34,593 nucleotides of DNA from a virus: IMG/VR virus record IMGVR_UViG_3300036985_005044, positions 1 through 34,593 of that record, one strand, 5' to 3'. The notes below the pieces were generated by a model. That model worked only from the letters and a program-made list of their open reading frames with translations, was not told the origin of the DNA and made no database searches. The position numbers and the translations under genes are program-made. Below are positions 7,957 through 16,067 of the stretch, one piece after another (positions within the stretch are counted from its first letter, which is position 1; each line of letters begins with the position of its first letter).

Positions 7957-8907
7957 ATGGGCGCAGTTCAATCAATCGGCTACCGCAACGTGAAGGGGAA
8001 CTACTTCCTCGCGTTGCAGGAGCGGGAAGCAGCGAGTTGGGCCGGCCGCGTGGCTAGCATGTTCACGACCGACCAGGAAGTCGAGCTCTACAAGTGGCTG
8101 GCAAACGTCTCTGGGCCACGTAAGTGGACCGGCGAGCGCACGCGTCAGCAGCTCAGCGACTTCGGCCTGCAGGTCATCGGCGACAAGTACGAGAACACCC
8201 TGGAGGTGGACATCGACGACCTGCGCCGCGACAAGATCAACGGCATCATGCCGAAGGTGGGCGATCTGGCGCGCAAGGTGGCGACGCTGCCGCAGCGCCT
8301 GCTCAGCACGCTGATCAACAACGGCGGCAGCACGACCGCATTCGACGGCGGCAACTTCTTCAGCACGAGCCGCGTGGTGAAGAGCAGCGGCACGATCAAC
8401 AACGACATCACCGTGTCGGGGACGACGACCCCGGATGCGCCGACCACGGCCGCGTTCGCCGGAGCGATCCTCACCGCAGTGCAGGGCATGTATGGGTTCA
8501 ACGACGACAGCGGCGACCCCATCAATGATGACGCGCGCAAGTTCGTCGTCATGGTTCCCACCAAGTACTGGCAGGTGGCGCAGAGCGCTGTGCTCTTGCC
8601 CTACACCAGCACCGGCGTCAGCAACCTGATCCCGGCGAGCGACCTGCAGATCAGCGTCGTCGTCAACCCGCGCATGACCGGCACGGCCGCGGCCGCTGGC
8701 CGTCGCTTCGTGATCTTCCGCGAGGACGCCAGCGTCCGAGCGCTGATCTGGCAGGATGAGGACATCGGCGCCGAAGCGTTCAAGACCCTCGGCCCGGAGA
8801 GCGAAACCGGCTTCTGGCGCGACAGCATCGCGTTCGGCGCAAAGCGCATCTGCGCTTGCGCGCCCGGCCTCCCGCAGCTCGCCATGCGAGTCAACCTCGC
8901 CGCCTGA
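7957..8907 (+). CDS. Major capsid protein, Mu gpT-like
   Basis: 316-aa HK97-fold shell protein of the Mu-like major head subunit (gpT) type. Typical blocks are the N-terminal FLALQEREAASWAGRVA, the ELYKWLANVSGPRKWTGER segment, YENTLEVDIDDLRRDKI, an FDGGNFFST loop, and a C-terminal WQDEDIGAEAF...GFWRDSIAFGAKR strand region. The start has AGGAG at 7946-7950 and six-base spacing. It is flanked by hairpins on both sides, which may set its high expression. The pairing of a Mu-type capsid with lambda-type packaging and tail genes shows mosaic ancestry. Confidence 0.9.
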   Translation: MGAVQSIGYRNVKGNYFLALQEREAASWAGRVASMFTTDQEVELYKWLANVSGPRKWTGERTRQQLSDFGLQVIGDKYENTLEVDIDDLRRDKINGIMPKVGDLARKVATLPQRLLSTLINNGGSTTAFDGGNFFSTSRVVKSSGTINNDITVSGTTTPDAPTTAAFAGAILTAVQGMYGFNDDSGDPINDDARKFVVMVPTKYWQVAQSAVLLPYTSTGVSNLIPASDLQISVVVNPRMTGTAAAAGRRFVIFREDASVRALIWQDEDIGAEAFKTLGPESETGFWRDSIAFGAKRICACAPGLPQLAMRVNLAA

Positions 8908-8921
8908 TCGGCGGAACAGCA

Positions 8922-8947
8922 GCCGCTCGGGCGCAGGCCTGAGCGGC
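8922..8947 (+). promoter_or_regulatory. Hairpin between capsid and decoration genes
   Basis: Arms 8922-8932 and 8937-8947 pair over 11 bp with one G-U and a GCAG tetraloop. No T-run follows. It lies 14 nt after the capsid stop and 39 nt before the decoration gene, and may protect the capsid mRNA 3' end or act in transcript processing. Confidence 0.5.
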
Positions 8948-8986
8948 AGACCGCGACCGAACCACACAACCGAACCGGAGTAGAAA

Positions 8987-9460
8987 ATGACCACACTGAG
9001 CGCGAACACCCCCCGACGTTTCCAGGGACCGGAGCAATCGGTCACCGAGTATCCCGTCGATGCCAACCTGCGCGTCTTTGCAGGCGCCGCACTGATCCAA
9101 TCCACCGTCAACGGCTGCGCTATCCTGGCGACGCCGACGGCCAGCGGCGAGTTCCTCGGCTTCTCGACGGAGGAGAAGGACAACCGCACCGGCAGCGTGT
9201 TCGGTGGCACGGCCGCGAGCACGACCGTCGCCATCTCTCAGAAGGGTCTGGCGTGGCTTACCGTCGCCCACACGAGCACGTACGCGCGCACCGACTACGG
9301 CGTCACGGTCTACGCCAGCGACGACGACACGTTCACGCTGAGCGCAGGCACGAACAACATCGTCGTCGGCAAGCTGGTCCTGATCCCCGACTCGGTCGTC
9401 GGCGCCGCGACCGGCGAAGTGTTGGTTGCGTTCGAAGCCACCGGGCTGAGGAGCATCTGA
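8987..9460 (+). CDS. Probable capsid decoration/stabilisation protein
   Basis: 157-aa beta-rich, Thr/Ala/Gly-rich protein directly after the capsid gene. It has no signal peptide or membrane segment. The text resembles small head-decoration proteins that cap HK97-type shells (lambda gpD position, or the DUF2190-like proteins of Mu-capsid phages): alternating strands such as GLAWLTVA and NNIVVGKLVLIPD. The start follows GGAG at 8977-8980 with six-base spacing. The assignment relies on position, size and composition, not on a diagnostic motif. Confidence 0.6.
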   Translation: MTTLSANTPRRFQGPEQSVTEYPVDANLRVFAGAALIQSTVNGCAILATPTASGEFLGFSTEEKDNRTGSVFGGTAASTTVAISQKGLAWLTVAHTSTYARTDYGVTVYASDDDTFTLSAGTNNIVVGKLVLIPDSVVGAATGEVLVAFEATGLRSI

Positions 9461-9461
9461 C

Positions 9462-9674
9462 ATGAGGGTCCGACTGACGGACAACGAAGGCCGCACCCTG
9501 ATGCGCGGCGAGACGGAAGATGGCGTGTCCGTGCACGACCTGCTTCGCACGTCGTGCAAGGGCAAGCTCAACTTCAGCGTCGAGACCGACGAGGACGCGG
9601 ACGTCGTTGCCGCGGCCGCGCCTGAAGGCGGCAGCAAGGACGGCAAGAGCCGGCGCGGAGCCGGCGCGCAGTGA
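9462..9674 (+). CDS. Small acidic/basic protein of unknown function in the connector cluster
   Basis: 70-aa protein. The N-terminal two-thirds (RVRLTDNEGRTLMRGETEDGVS...) could form a small beta sheet; the rest is an Ala/Gly linker ending in Lys/Arg. It starts one base after the decoration gene stop and ends with a 4-nt overlap on the next gene, so it is clearly part of the head operon. I do not recognise a family. In lambda this slot is occupied by gpFI, an assembly catalyst, but no sequence likeness is evident. Confidence 0.6.
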   Translation: MRVRLTDNEGRTLMRGETEDGVSVHDLLRTSCKGKLNFSVETDEDADVVAAAAPEGGSKDGKSRRGAGAQ

Positions 9675-10018
9675 CCCTGCGCGACATGATGGCGCGACAC
9701 GCGCGCACGGTGCTGACCAGCCGCTCCCACCTGGGCGAGCTGGTCGGCTACATCGCGCGTGGCGCGACCGTTGCGCGCGAGATCCGGTGCGGCGTGCAGC
9801 GCCTGGAGGTGGAGCCGAGTGGTCCCGCGGCGCGCGAGATCGGGCGCCTGCGCGCGATCCTCGACATCCCGCGCGACGCCGACATCGGCTGCGAGACGGT
9901 GAGCGCCGGCGACCGATTCGTGGTCGCGATGCGGCTCGGCGGCACGGCGACGAGCTGCCGGCTGAAGCGCATCATCTCGCAGGACGAAGGCATGTTCGTG
10001 GTCGAGGTGGAGGAGTGA
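9671..10018 (+). CDS. Head-tail joining (stopper-like) protein, FII position
   Basis: 115-aa protein. The opening MTLRDMMARHARTVLTSRSHLGELVGYI is the usual start of head-tail stopper/FII-type proteins, in which an N-terminal helix is followed by the residues 'GE.V.Y'; the rest is beta-rich and ends on VVEVEE. It would form the ring that closes the connector after packaging and receives the tail. GTG 9671 overlaps the preceding stop by four bases. The order stopper, tail completion, tail terminator matches lambda FII-Z-U. Confidence 0.65.
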   Translation: MTLRDMMARHARTVLTSRSHLGELVGYIARGATVAREIRCGVQRLEVEPSGPAAREIGRLRAILDIPRDADIGCETVSAGDRFVVAMRLGGTATSCRLKRIISQDEGMFVVEVEE

Positions 10019-10791
10019 GCAAGTTCAGCGTCACCGGAGGCGACGGCAGCTTCCGCGTGGACATCGACACGACGGCCGCCGAGCTGTCGATCCAGGCGGC
10101 GCCGAAAGTGAGTTACTTCCGCCTGCGCGATTACTTCTTCAAGATGCTGATCCGCCACCGTGCCTACTGGCTGAGCACGAAGTCGAGCGGCTTCGGCCGC
10201 GGCGACGGCGACGCCGGCGACCCGATCGGGGTAAGCCGCGTGCAGAGCGAGCGCGAGAGCAGCAAACCGAACGAGGTGCTCTACGTGTTCCAGCCGGCGC
10301 AGAAGCGAGCAGGCACGGCGCGCGAGGCCGAGCTGCTGCTCAACCGGATGAGCGCGAACATCAGCACCGGCAACGTGGTGCTCCCGGTGCACGAGTTCGG
10401 CACCGACATCACGAGCAGCAAATACATGGCGCTGCCGGTGCGCACGCGCCTCGGCAAGCGCGGCCGCGGCCTGAAGGTGACGCCGGAGAACTGGCGCAAG
10501 GCGAACCCCGACAAGACCCTGACCCTGCGGAAAGGCCGCGCCGGCAAGCTGTTCCTCTACGAAGTCGTGCCCGTCTACAGCCGCGCGAACAAGCGACGCG
10601 GCATCACGAAGGAGCACGTGCAGGACCGGCTCAAGATGCGATTCGTGCTGACGAAGCGCGTCGAGATGGACCCGACGCTGCGGTTCTACGAGAGTTGGGA
10701 CAGCCTGGAGGGATACCGCGAGCGCGAGTGGGGCGTGGCCCTGAACAAGATCCAGCAGGACTTCAACAAGTTCGACCCGAGGGACCGCTGA
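10015..10791 (+). CDS. Probable tail-completion/neck protein, gpZ position
   Basis: 258-aa, strongly basic protein between the stopper and the tail terminator, where lambda has gpZ (192 aa). It has an N-terminal helix with FRLRDYFFKMLI, a variable middle, and ends with a helix WGVALNKIQQDFNKF, the usual ending of tail-completion proteins. The open frame starts far upstream, but GTG 10015 overlaps the previous stop and follows GAGG at 10004-10007; that is the chosen start. Family membership is inferred from order and shape. Confidence 0.55.
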   Translation: MSKFSVTGGDGSFRVDIDTTAAELSIQAAPKVSYFRLRDYFFKMLIRHRAYWLSTKSSGFGRGDGDAGDPIGVSRVQSERESSKPNEVLYVFQPAQKRAGTAREAELLLNRMSANISTGNVVLPVHEFGTDITSSKYMALPVRTRLGKRGRGLKVTPENWRKANPDKTLTLRKGRAGKLFLYEVVPVYSRANKRRGITKEHVQDRLKMRFVLTKRVEMDPTLRFYESWDSLEGYREREWGVALNKIQQDFNKFDPRDR

Positions 10792-11249
10792 TGGTGGACA
10801 CGACGACGCCGACGATCCGCGACACGATCATGACCGCGCTGGTGACGCGCATCGCCGCGCAGACCGGCTGGACCGCCCAGCTCCGCAGCGGCAGCAACGA
10901 AGCCGGCGACGGAGTCACCGCGACGGTGTTCATGACCGGCGAGGACAAGAAGCTGGCGAACATCGACCAATACAACTGCACGCTGCTGGTGGGCGTGGAG
11001 ATCCTGGCGCAGGCGGAGGACGCGGACGCGACCATCGACGCCGGCAACCCATACCGCTACCTCGACCGGCTGGTTTCGCAGGCCGAGCAGGTGATCCACG
11101 AACCCGACGACTGGGGGCTGGACCCGGACTACACCGACGTGCAGATCCTTGGGCACGAGGTGCGGCCGCCGAGCGACGACGTAACGCTGGCCGCGCTGCT
11201 TCGCCTGCAGTTCACCTACCGTTGCAGCATCGCAACGCCGCAGGCCTGA
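10791..11249 (+). CDS. Tail terminator protein, gpU-like
   Basis: 152-aa protein expected to cap the tail tube when it reaches the tape-measure length. It has the architecture of gpU-type terminators: an N-terminal helix (IRDTIMTALVTRIAAQTGW), a central sheet including YNCTLLVGVEILAQ, a helix around YRYLDRLVSQAEQVIH and a final strand LLRLQFTYRC. ATG 10791 shares its A with the preceding TGA. The synteny with lambda Z-U-V is exact except for the extra gene that follows. Confidence 0.65.
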   Translation: MVDTTTPTIRDTIMTALVTRIAAQTGWTAQLRSGSNEAGDGVTATVFMTGEDKKLANIDQYNCTLLVGVEILAQAEDADATIDAGNPYRYLDRLVSQAEQVIHEPDDWGLDPDYTDVQILGHEVRPPSDDVTLAALLRLQFTYRCSIATPQA

Positions 11250-11252
11250 CGC

Positions 11253-11600
11253 ATGGTGGACATCGCGAGCAACGCGCTCCCGCGCCCTGGGCAGGTCTAC
11301 TGCAGGAGCCTGCGCATCAGCAGGCGATCGGGCGCCGGCAACATGGTGTTCGGCCGCGAGCCCGACGAGCAGAACCTGCCGCGGCGCTGGCTGCTGTCCT
11401 GGCGCGAGGCGCCCGGCGCCGTCGCCGATGCGTTGCGGCGGCACTACCGGCTGTATCACGCAGCCACGTTTGAGTTCACGATTCCGCGAACTGGGGAGGT
11501 GGTCACCGTGCAGTATGCTGCCGCGCCTCAGATCCGTTGGTCCTCGGCCGCGTTCGCCAGCGCAACCGCCGAGATCGAAGAACCGCTGGCGCACCGCTAG
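11253..11600 (+). CDS. Small gpM-like tail protein between terminator and tube genes
   Basis: 115-aa protein. Residues about 42-112 follow the pattern of the lambda gpM/minor-tail fold: RRWLLSW strand, a helix ending in LRRHYRLYH, an FEFTIPRTGEVVTVQY strand pair, and a last strand FASATAEIEE. A domain of the same layout ends the 597-aa protein at 16067-17860, so the phage seems to carry two versions. It starts three bases after the terminator gene and stops nine bases before the tube gene. No lambda counterpart exists in this slot; a tube-initiating or tube-capping ring is conceivable. Confidence 0.55.
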   Translation: MVDIASNALPRPGQVYCRSLRISRRSGAGNMVFGREPDEQNLPRRWLLSWREAPGAVADALRRHYRLYHAATFEFTIPRTGEVVTVQYAAAPQIRWSSAAFASATAEIEEPLAHR

Positions 11601-11609
11601 GAGCCACGA

Positions 11610-13022
11610 ATGCCTACGAACCGGAAGCAGCAGATCCTTTCCAAGATCGAGTCGAGCGAAGGCGTGGACGCCGCGCCCGGAACGAGTGACGCGATCCAGG
11701 TCTACGAGCCTTCGCTCAGCGATGCGGTGGACATCCAGGACCGCGTGCCGGCAGGCCCGACACTGTCCCGCGACGTGACGCCAGTGGGCCGCAAGACGCG
11801 CACGCTGCAGTTCCGCAGCGACCTGCGCGGCAGCGGCAGCTCGGTTACGGAACCGGACTTCAGCAAGCTGCTGCGCGCAGCCGGATACGCGGCGAGCAGC
11901 CTGAAGGCCGTCGTCGTCGGCGCCGTGACCGGCATCGGGTTCCTGGCCGGCGAGATCGTCACGCAAAGCGCCGGCGCGATCCGCGGCGTCATCGTGGCGA
12001 TCATTCAGAACACCACGAACGCACCGCTGCACCGCACCTCGACGGCAACCGACATCCTCGTCGTCGCCCAGATCACCGGCACGTTCACCGCGGCCGCCAC
12101 CGCCGGCGCGGCCAGCGCCAGTACGAGCACGGCGAGCGCGGTGCTGGCCTACCCGGGCTTCGGCTACCAGCCGACCAGCGTCAAGAGCGTGACCGTCGTC
12201 ACGCCGGCGTGGTCCGCGGCAGCGCCCGCGGTGGGCGACGTCATCGAGGTGCAACAGCCGGCCGGCATCACCGTCGGGCACATCCAGATCCTCGTGGACA
12301 ACGGGTCCATGACCAACTTCGACGTGACCCTGCTGTGGGGCACGATGCTCGCGACCTACACACTGCGCACCGCGGCAGGATCGACGACGACCGTGACCAC
12401 GGCGGTGCAGAACAAGACGCCGAGCCTGAGCTTCCGGCACAACCTGGACGGCCGGCGCCGCAGCCTGCTCGGTAGCCGCGGCGACTTCAGCCTGGAAGGC
12501 GAAGTCGGCGCACCGATGCAGTTCCAGTGGACGTTCAGCGGCGACCTTGGCACCGACATCGACGCGCCGAGCGTGGCGACGACCGGGCTGAGCACCGTGC
12601 GGCCACCGCGCCTGCTGGGCGCGATGATCACGGTGGGCTTCGGCAGCTTGCAGGCGCGGCTACCGGTGAAGCGGATGACGTTCAACAACGGCGGCACCGT
12701 TGCGCCGAACCTCGACGCCGGCCGCGTTGGCGGCAGCACCGGCAGCAACGTCACCGACCGCGACCCGAGCATAACGCTGCAGGTGGACGCCGTGCACGGC
12801 GCCTTCGACTGGGAAAGCCTGCGCGATAACCAGACCTACGTGCGGCTGAGCGCGACGCTGGGCACCGTGCTGGCAAACATGGTCGGGTTCGCAGCCGCGC
12901 AATGCCAAGTGACGGAGGTGGCGTTGAGCGACGCGGACGGTTACGCCACCATGGACGTTACGCTTCGCCCGCGCCGCGTGAACGAAAGCGGCGACGACGA
13001 AGCATTCTTCTTCCAGCTCTGA
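11610..13022 (+). CDS. Major tail tube protein
   Basis: 470-aa protein in the lambda gpV slot, much longer than gpV (246 aa). The N-terminus (KIESSEGVDAAPGTSDAIQV) and the C-terminal half (about 270-470: PSLSFRHNLDGRRRSLLGSRGDF, QFQWTFSGDL, DYNNGG-like loop, DVTLRPRRV) have the usual tail-tube strands. Between them, about 95-235, lies an Ala/Thr/Val-rich beta insert that may protrude from the tube surface. The next genes are the tail chaperones and tape measure, which fixes the identity. Confidence 0.75.
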   Translation: MPTNRKQQILSKIESSEGVDAAPGTSDAIQVYEPSLSDAVDIQDRVPAGPTLSRDVTPVGRKTRTLQFRSDLRGSGSSVTEPDFSKLLRAAGYAASSLKAVVVGAVTGIGFLAGEIVTQSAGAIRGVIVAIIQNTTNAPLHRTSTATDILVVAQITGTFTAAATAGAASASTSTASAVLAYPGFGYQPTSVKSVTVVTPAWSAAAPAVGDVIEVQQPAGITVGHIQILVDNGSMTNFDVTLLWGTMLATYTLRTAAGSTTTVTTAVQNKTPSLSFRHNLDGRRRSLLGSRGDFSLEGEVGAPMQFQWTFSGDLGTDIDAPSVATTGLSTVRPPRLLGAMITVGFGSLQARLPVKRMTFNNGGTVAPNLDAGRVGGSTGSNVTDRDPSITLQVDAVHGAFDWESLRDNQTYVRLSATLGTVLANMVGFAAAQCQVTEVALSDADGYATMDVTLRPRRVNESGDDEAFFFQL

Positions 13023-13035
13023 CCAGACGACGACC

Positions 13036-13434
13036 ATGGCAACCGCTCGCAGCACGAAGGAAGTGTTCGATTACGTCCTCCTCGCAGACCGCAGCTTGCC
13101 CGCGGAGAAGCGCACGACGTTCCATCTCGCGTCGCTGCCGACAGCGACCATGATCCGGCTCCGCGGCCTCGTCGGCGACACCGGCGAGCTGACCGGAGAG
13201 TGGGTGTGGCTGGCCCTGCGCGTCGGCGTGCGCGGCTGGCGGCAGTTCGTGGAGGATGACGGCACCGACATCCCGTTCACGACGGACGCGAAGCCGCAGA
13301 CCATCGGCGGAATCTCGGTGCCGGCGCCGGCGAGCGAGGCATCGCTGAACCGGCTGTCGCCAACGGACGCATTCGAACTGGCCGGCGCCGTCGTGCGCAG
13401 CAACATGGTGACGGTAGACGACGCGGGAAACTGA
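13036..13434 (+). CDS. Tail assembly chaperone, gpG-like
   Basis: 132-aa chaperone that would coat the tape measure during tail assembly, similar in length to lambda gpG (140 aa). The body has the helical G-type block LPTATMIRLRGLVGDTGELTGEWVW and a second helix around SPTDAFELAGAVVRSN. Its last two sense codons lie in the slippery heptamer GGGAAAC directly before the stop TGA, so a share of ribosomes should continue into the next frame and make the longer G-T fusion. The product that ends here is the unshifted form. Confidence 0.85.
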   Translation: MATARSTKEVFDYVLLADRSLPAEKRTTFHLASLPTATMIRLRGLVGDTGELTGEWVWLALRVGVRGWRQFVEDDGTDIPFTTDAKPQTIGGISVPAPASEASLNRLSPTDAFELAGAVVRSNMVTVDDAGN

Positions 13435-13847
13435 TGTTGGCTGCCGCGGCGGCCTGCGCGCCCGGTGGCCCAGGCTGGCAGTCCAACTGCGCGCTGTGCA
13501 AGGACCCGGCGATGCGGCGCGAGTGGGGCTGCGACGAGCCCACAACGGAACCGCAGGCCGAGCTGACGCCGTGCCCGGCGTGCAACGGCAAGGACGCGGA
13601 GTGCCCGCGGTGCGACGGATCGAACCGGATGCCGGTCTACCGATGCCCGAACACGCTGGTGAAGCAGCAGCACCTGGACGTGGTGCAGCAGGTGGCGCTG
13701 ATGGAGTCTGGCGTTTTGCCGGACGCCGGCGGCTGGATGGAGCAGGCCGCGACGTTCACGGCCGCGTATCCGATCGTGCAGCGCGAGATCCAGCACTGGC
13801 GCCGAGTCGCGGAGGAACAGGCGGCACGCAAGGCGCAGCGCAGTTAG
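13036..13847 (+). CDS. Frameshifted tail assembly chaperone, gpG-T-like fusion (270 aa)
   Basis: Join of 13036-13431 and 13431-13847 by a -1 slip on GGGAAAC. It yields residues 1-132 of the G-like protein, one Leu codon (CTG 13431-13433), then the 137-aa T-like frame from ATG 13434; 270 aa, against about 279 for lambda gpG-T. The T part binds tail-tube subunits in lambda. Here it carries a zinc ribbon with Cys47/Cys50/Cys57/Cys60 (numbered in the second frame) plus Cys19/Cys22. The second frame also begins with ATG overlapping the first stop, so re-initiation is an alternative way to make it. Confidence 0.8.
13425..13431 (+). promoter_or_regulatory. Slippery heptamer GGGAAAC for -1 programmed frameshift
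   Basis: Reads G GGA AAC in the zero frame, a perfect X XXY YYZ heptamer, immediately before TGA 13432-13434. Lambda uses GGGAAAG at the same place. A -1 slip enters the frame of the T-like protein. GC-rich pairing segments follow (13440-13475), but a defined pseudoknot cannot be settled by eye. Confidence 0.85.
13434..13847 (+). CDS. T-like second frame of the tail chaperone, zinc-ribbon protein
   Basis: 137-aa frame expressed mainly, by inference, as the C-terminal half of the frameshift fusion. Two DnaJ-like knuckles CPAC and CPRC (Cys47/50, Cys57/60), with Cys19, Cys22, Cys33 and Cys71, suggest one or two bound zincs. A long C-terminal helix (about 75-137) contains QHLDVVQQVALM and an Arg/Lys/Ala-rich end. 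Its ATG overlaps the upstream stop (TGATG), so separate translation is possible too. Confidence 0.75.
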   Translation: MLAAAAACAPGGPGWQSNCALCKDPAMRREWGCDEPTTEPQAELTPCPACNGKDAECPRCDGSNRMPVYRCPNTLVKQQHLDVVQQVALMESGVLPDAGGWMEQAATFTAAYPIVQREIQHWRRVAEEQAARKAQRS

Positions 13848-13856
13848 GATCGCGGC

Positions 13857-16067
13857 ATGGCCACCGCATCTAAGCGCACCCTATGGATCGAGCTGAACCT
13901 GCGCAACGCGCTGACGAAGCCGCTGGGGCTGGCAGGGCGGACGATCCAGTTGTTCGGCAGGGGCGCCGTGGGGTCTCTCAAGGGCGTGGCGTCGCAGGTG
14001 GTAAGCCTCAAGGGGCTGTTCGTTTCGCTCACGGCAGCGCTCGCGGTAGGCCGCATGACGGCATTCGTCCGGGCAACGGCAGATCAGGCCGACGAGCTGG
14101 GCAAACTGGCAAAGAGCACCGGCGACAGCGTCGAGAACCTGAGCGAGCTGCAGGCCGCGTTCGAACTGGACAACGTCAAGGACTTCAACGCGACCATTCG
14201 CGCGCTCACGCAGGCGCAGGCGAAGGCGCTGACCGGCAACGACAAGCTCGCGGAGTCGTTCGCCCGGCTTGGCATCAACCTCGACGACCTGCGCAACCTC
14301 GGGCCGAGCGAGCTGTTTGAGAAGCTGGCCGTCGGCCTGGGCGAACTGGATACCGAGCAGGAGCGCAGCGTGGCGCTCGCCAGCATCCTGAAGAAGCAGT
14401 TCCTCGACCTGCTGCCGATCCTCGGCAACGGCGCGGAGGCATTCCGCAAGTCGATCCAGGCCGTGCGCGCCGACGGAGTCACGATCACGGAGGAGCAGAC
14501 GCGGCTGAGCGACGACCTGGGCGATGCGTTCACCAAGGTGGGCTTCGCGGTCGAGGCCACCGGCCGCGAGATCATCACCGCGTTCGGGCCGCAGGCGACG
14601 GAGCTGCTGACGCGGCTGGCCGGCTTCATCCGCGAGAACCGCGGCGAGATCGTGGCGCTGGCGCAGACGATCGCCGGCGCCCTGGCACGCGCGTTCAACG
14701 TGGTTCTGGAGTCGGTGGCGGGGCTGCTGGGCGCGATCGACAAGATCCCCAGAGTTGGCTTCACCGCGACGCGCGTCGCGGAACTGGAGGAGGAGGCCAA
14801 GCTGCAGGAGGCGATCGCGAAGGACGCGGCCGAATACATCGCCTTCCTGCGGGATCAGGACCGCTCGATCAGCGAGCGCACCGGCCTGACGAAAGAAAGC
14901 ACGAAGGAACTGCAGGCCTACGGCCGCACGCTGGACGAAGCGACCAAGCGAGTCGCCGGCCTGCGCGACGAGCTGATGACCCTGCGCGTGACGCCGAACA
15001 TCGGCGATCGACTGCTCGGCACGCGCGACGAGATCGCGGCCGCGCTGGAGAAGGTGCGCGTGGACATCGAACAGGTCGGCCAGAACAGCGCGAGCAACCC
15101 GGCCGACGGATTCCCGGCGCTGGGGCTGCCCAGCCTGGACGACGTGAAGGCCTACGCGGAGGACGCGCTCTCGACGGCGCGCAGCGTGTTCCGATCGACG
15201 AAAGGCAAGCCGCGCCTGGGCGACCCGGACGATCCGGCAGCAGAGCCGGTGGCAGCCGTGGCCGGCGACGAACGCGGCAACGCGTCAGGGCGCCAGCGAT
15301 TCGCCGAGCTGACGCAGAACACGAAGCTGCTGGCGGAACTCAAGGCGACGGCCGACAGCGTCGAACTGAACGAGCTGTTCACCAGCGGCGCCATCAGCGC
15401 GCACGAGATGGCAGACGGCATCGCCGCGGTGAACGAGCAGTTCCGGCAGACGCAGGAGCTTTCCGCGACCGACGACTTCTTCGGTGGGTTCCAACGCGGC
15501 ATCCAAAGCAGCCTGGACGCGTGGCGCAACTTCACCGCAGCCGGCGCCGAGGCCGGGCAGACGCTTCTGGACAACGGCCTGAACGGCCTGACCGACGCAA
15601 TGGCGGACATCATGACCGGAGCGAAGTCGGCGAAGGACGCATTCAAAGACTTCGCCGTCGCGATCCTCGGCGACATCGCCAAGATCATCGCCAAGCTGGT
15701 GGTTATGCAGGCGCTGAACACGCTGTTCCCCGCGCTCGCGAAAGGCGGCACGACACCCGGAGTCGCGAGCACGGAGCCGGCGCGAGCCTTCGCGCGCGGT
15801 GGCGTGGCCCGGCGGCCGACGCTGGCACTGTTCGGCGAAGGCGGCGCCGAGGCATTCGTGCCGTTGCCCGACGGCCAGCGCATCCCCGTCGTCATGAGCG
15901 GCGGCGGAGGCGGAGGCGGCAGCGTGGTAATCAACATCACCGCGATGGACAGCAAGGACGTGCAGCGCGCGTTGCTGGAGCAGCGCGGCACGCTGCGCAG
16001 CGTCTGGAACAACGACCTGCAGACGCGCACGCGCACGCGGCAAAACGTGCGCAAGGCCGCGAGCTGA
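13857..16067 (+). CDS. Tape measure protein, gpH-like
   Basis: 736-aa protein that sets tail length and occupies the tube lumen; at roughly 0.15 nm per residue it predicts a tail near 110 nm, shorter than lambda's. The N-terminus is helical with a hydrophobic stretch (about 47-67). The middle is long heptad-like helix with repeated TELxxLA-type segments. The C-terminal part has the lambda-family block DAMADIMTGAKSAKDAFKDF, hydrophobic ILGDIAKIIAKLVV, then FARGGVARRPTLALFGEGG and PLPDGQRIPV, which are hallmarks of these proteins. It follows the chaperones by nine bases. Confidence 0.92.
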   Translation: MATASKRTLWIELNLRNALTKPLGLAGRTIQLFGRGAVGSLKGVASQVVSLKGLFVSLTAALAVGRMTAFVRATADQADELGKLAKSTGDSVENLSELQAAFELDNVKDFNATIRALTQAQAKALTGNDKLAESFARLGINLDDLRNLGPSELFEKLAVGLGELDTEQERSVALASILKKQFLDLLPILGNGAEAFRKSIQAVRADGVTITEEQTRLSDDLGDAFTKVGFAVEATGREIITAFGPQATELLTRLAGFIRENRGEIVALAQTIAGALARAFNVVLESVAGLLGAIDKIPRVGFTATRVAELEEEAKLQEAIAKDAAEYIAFLRDQDRSISERTGLTKESTKELQAYGRTLDEATKRVAGLRDELMTLRVTPNIGDRLLGTRDEIAAALEKVRVDIEQVGQNSASNPADGFPALGLPSLDDVKAYAEDALSTARSVFRSTKGKPRLGDPDDPAAEPVAAVAGDERGNASGRQRFAELTQNTKLLAELKATADSVELNELFTSGAISAHEMADGIAAVNEQFRQTQELSATDDFFGGFQRGIQSSLDAWRNFTAAGAEAGQTLLDNGLNGLTDAMADIMTGAKSAKDAFKDFAVAILGDIAKIIAKLVVMQALNTLFPALAKGGTTPGVASTEPARAFARGGVARRPTLALFGEGGAEAFVPLPDGQRIPVVMSGGGGGGGSVVINITAMDSKDVQRALLEQRGTLRSVWNNDLQTRTRTRQNVRKAAS

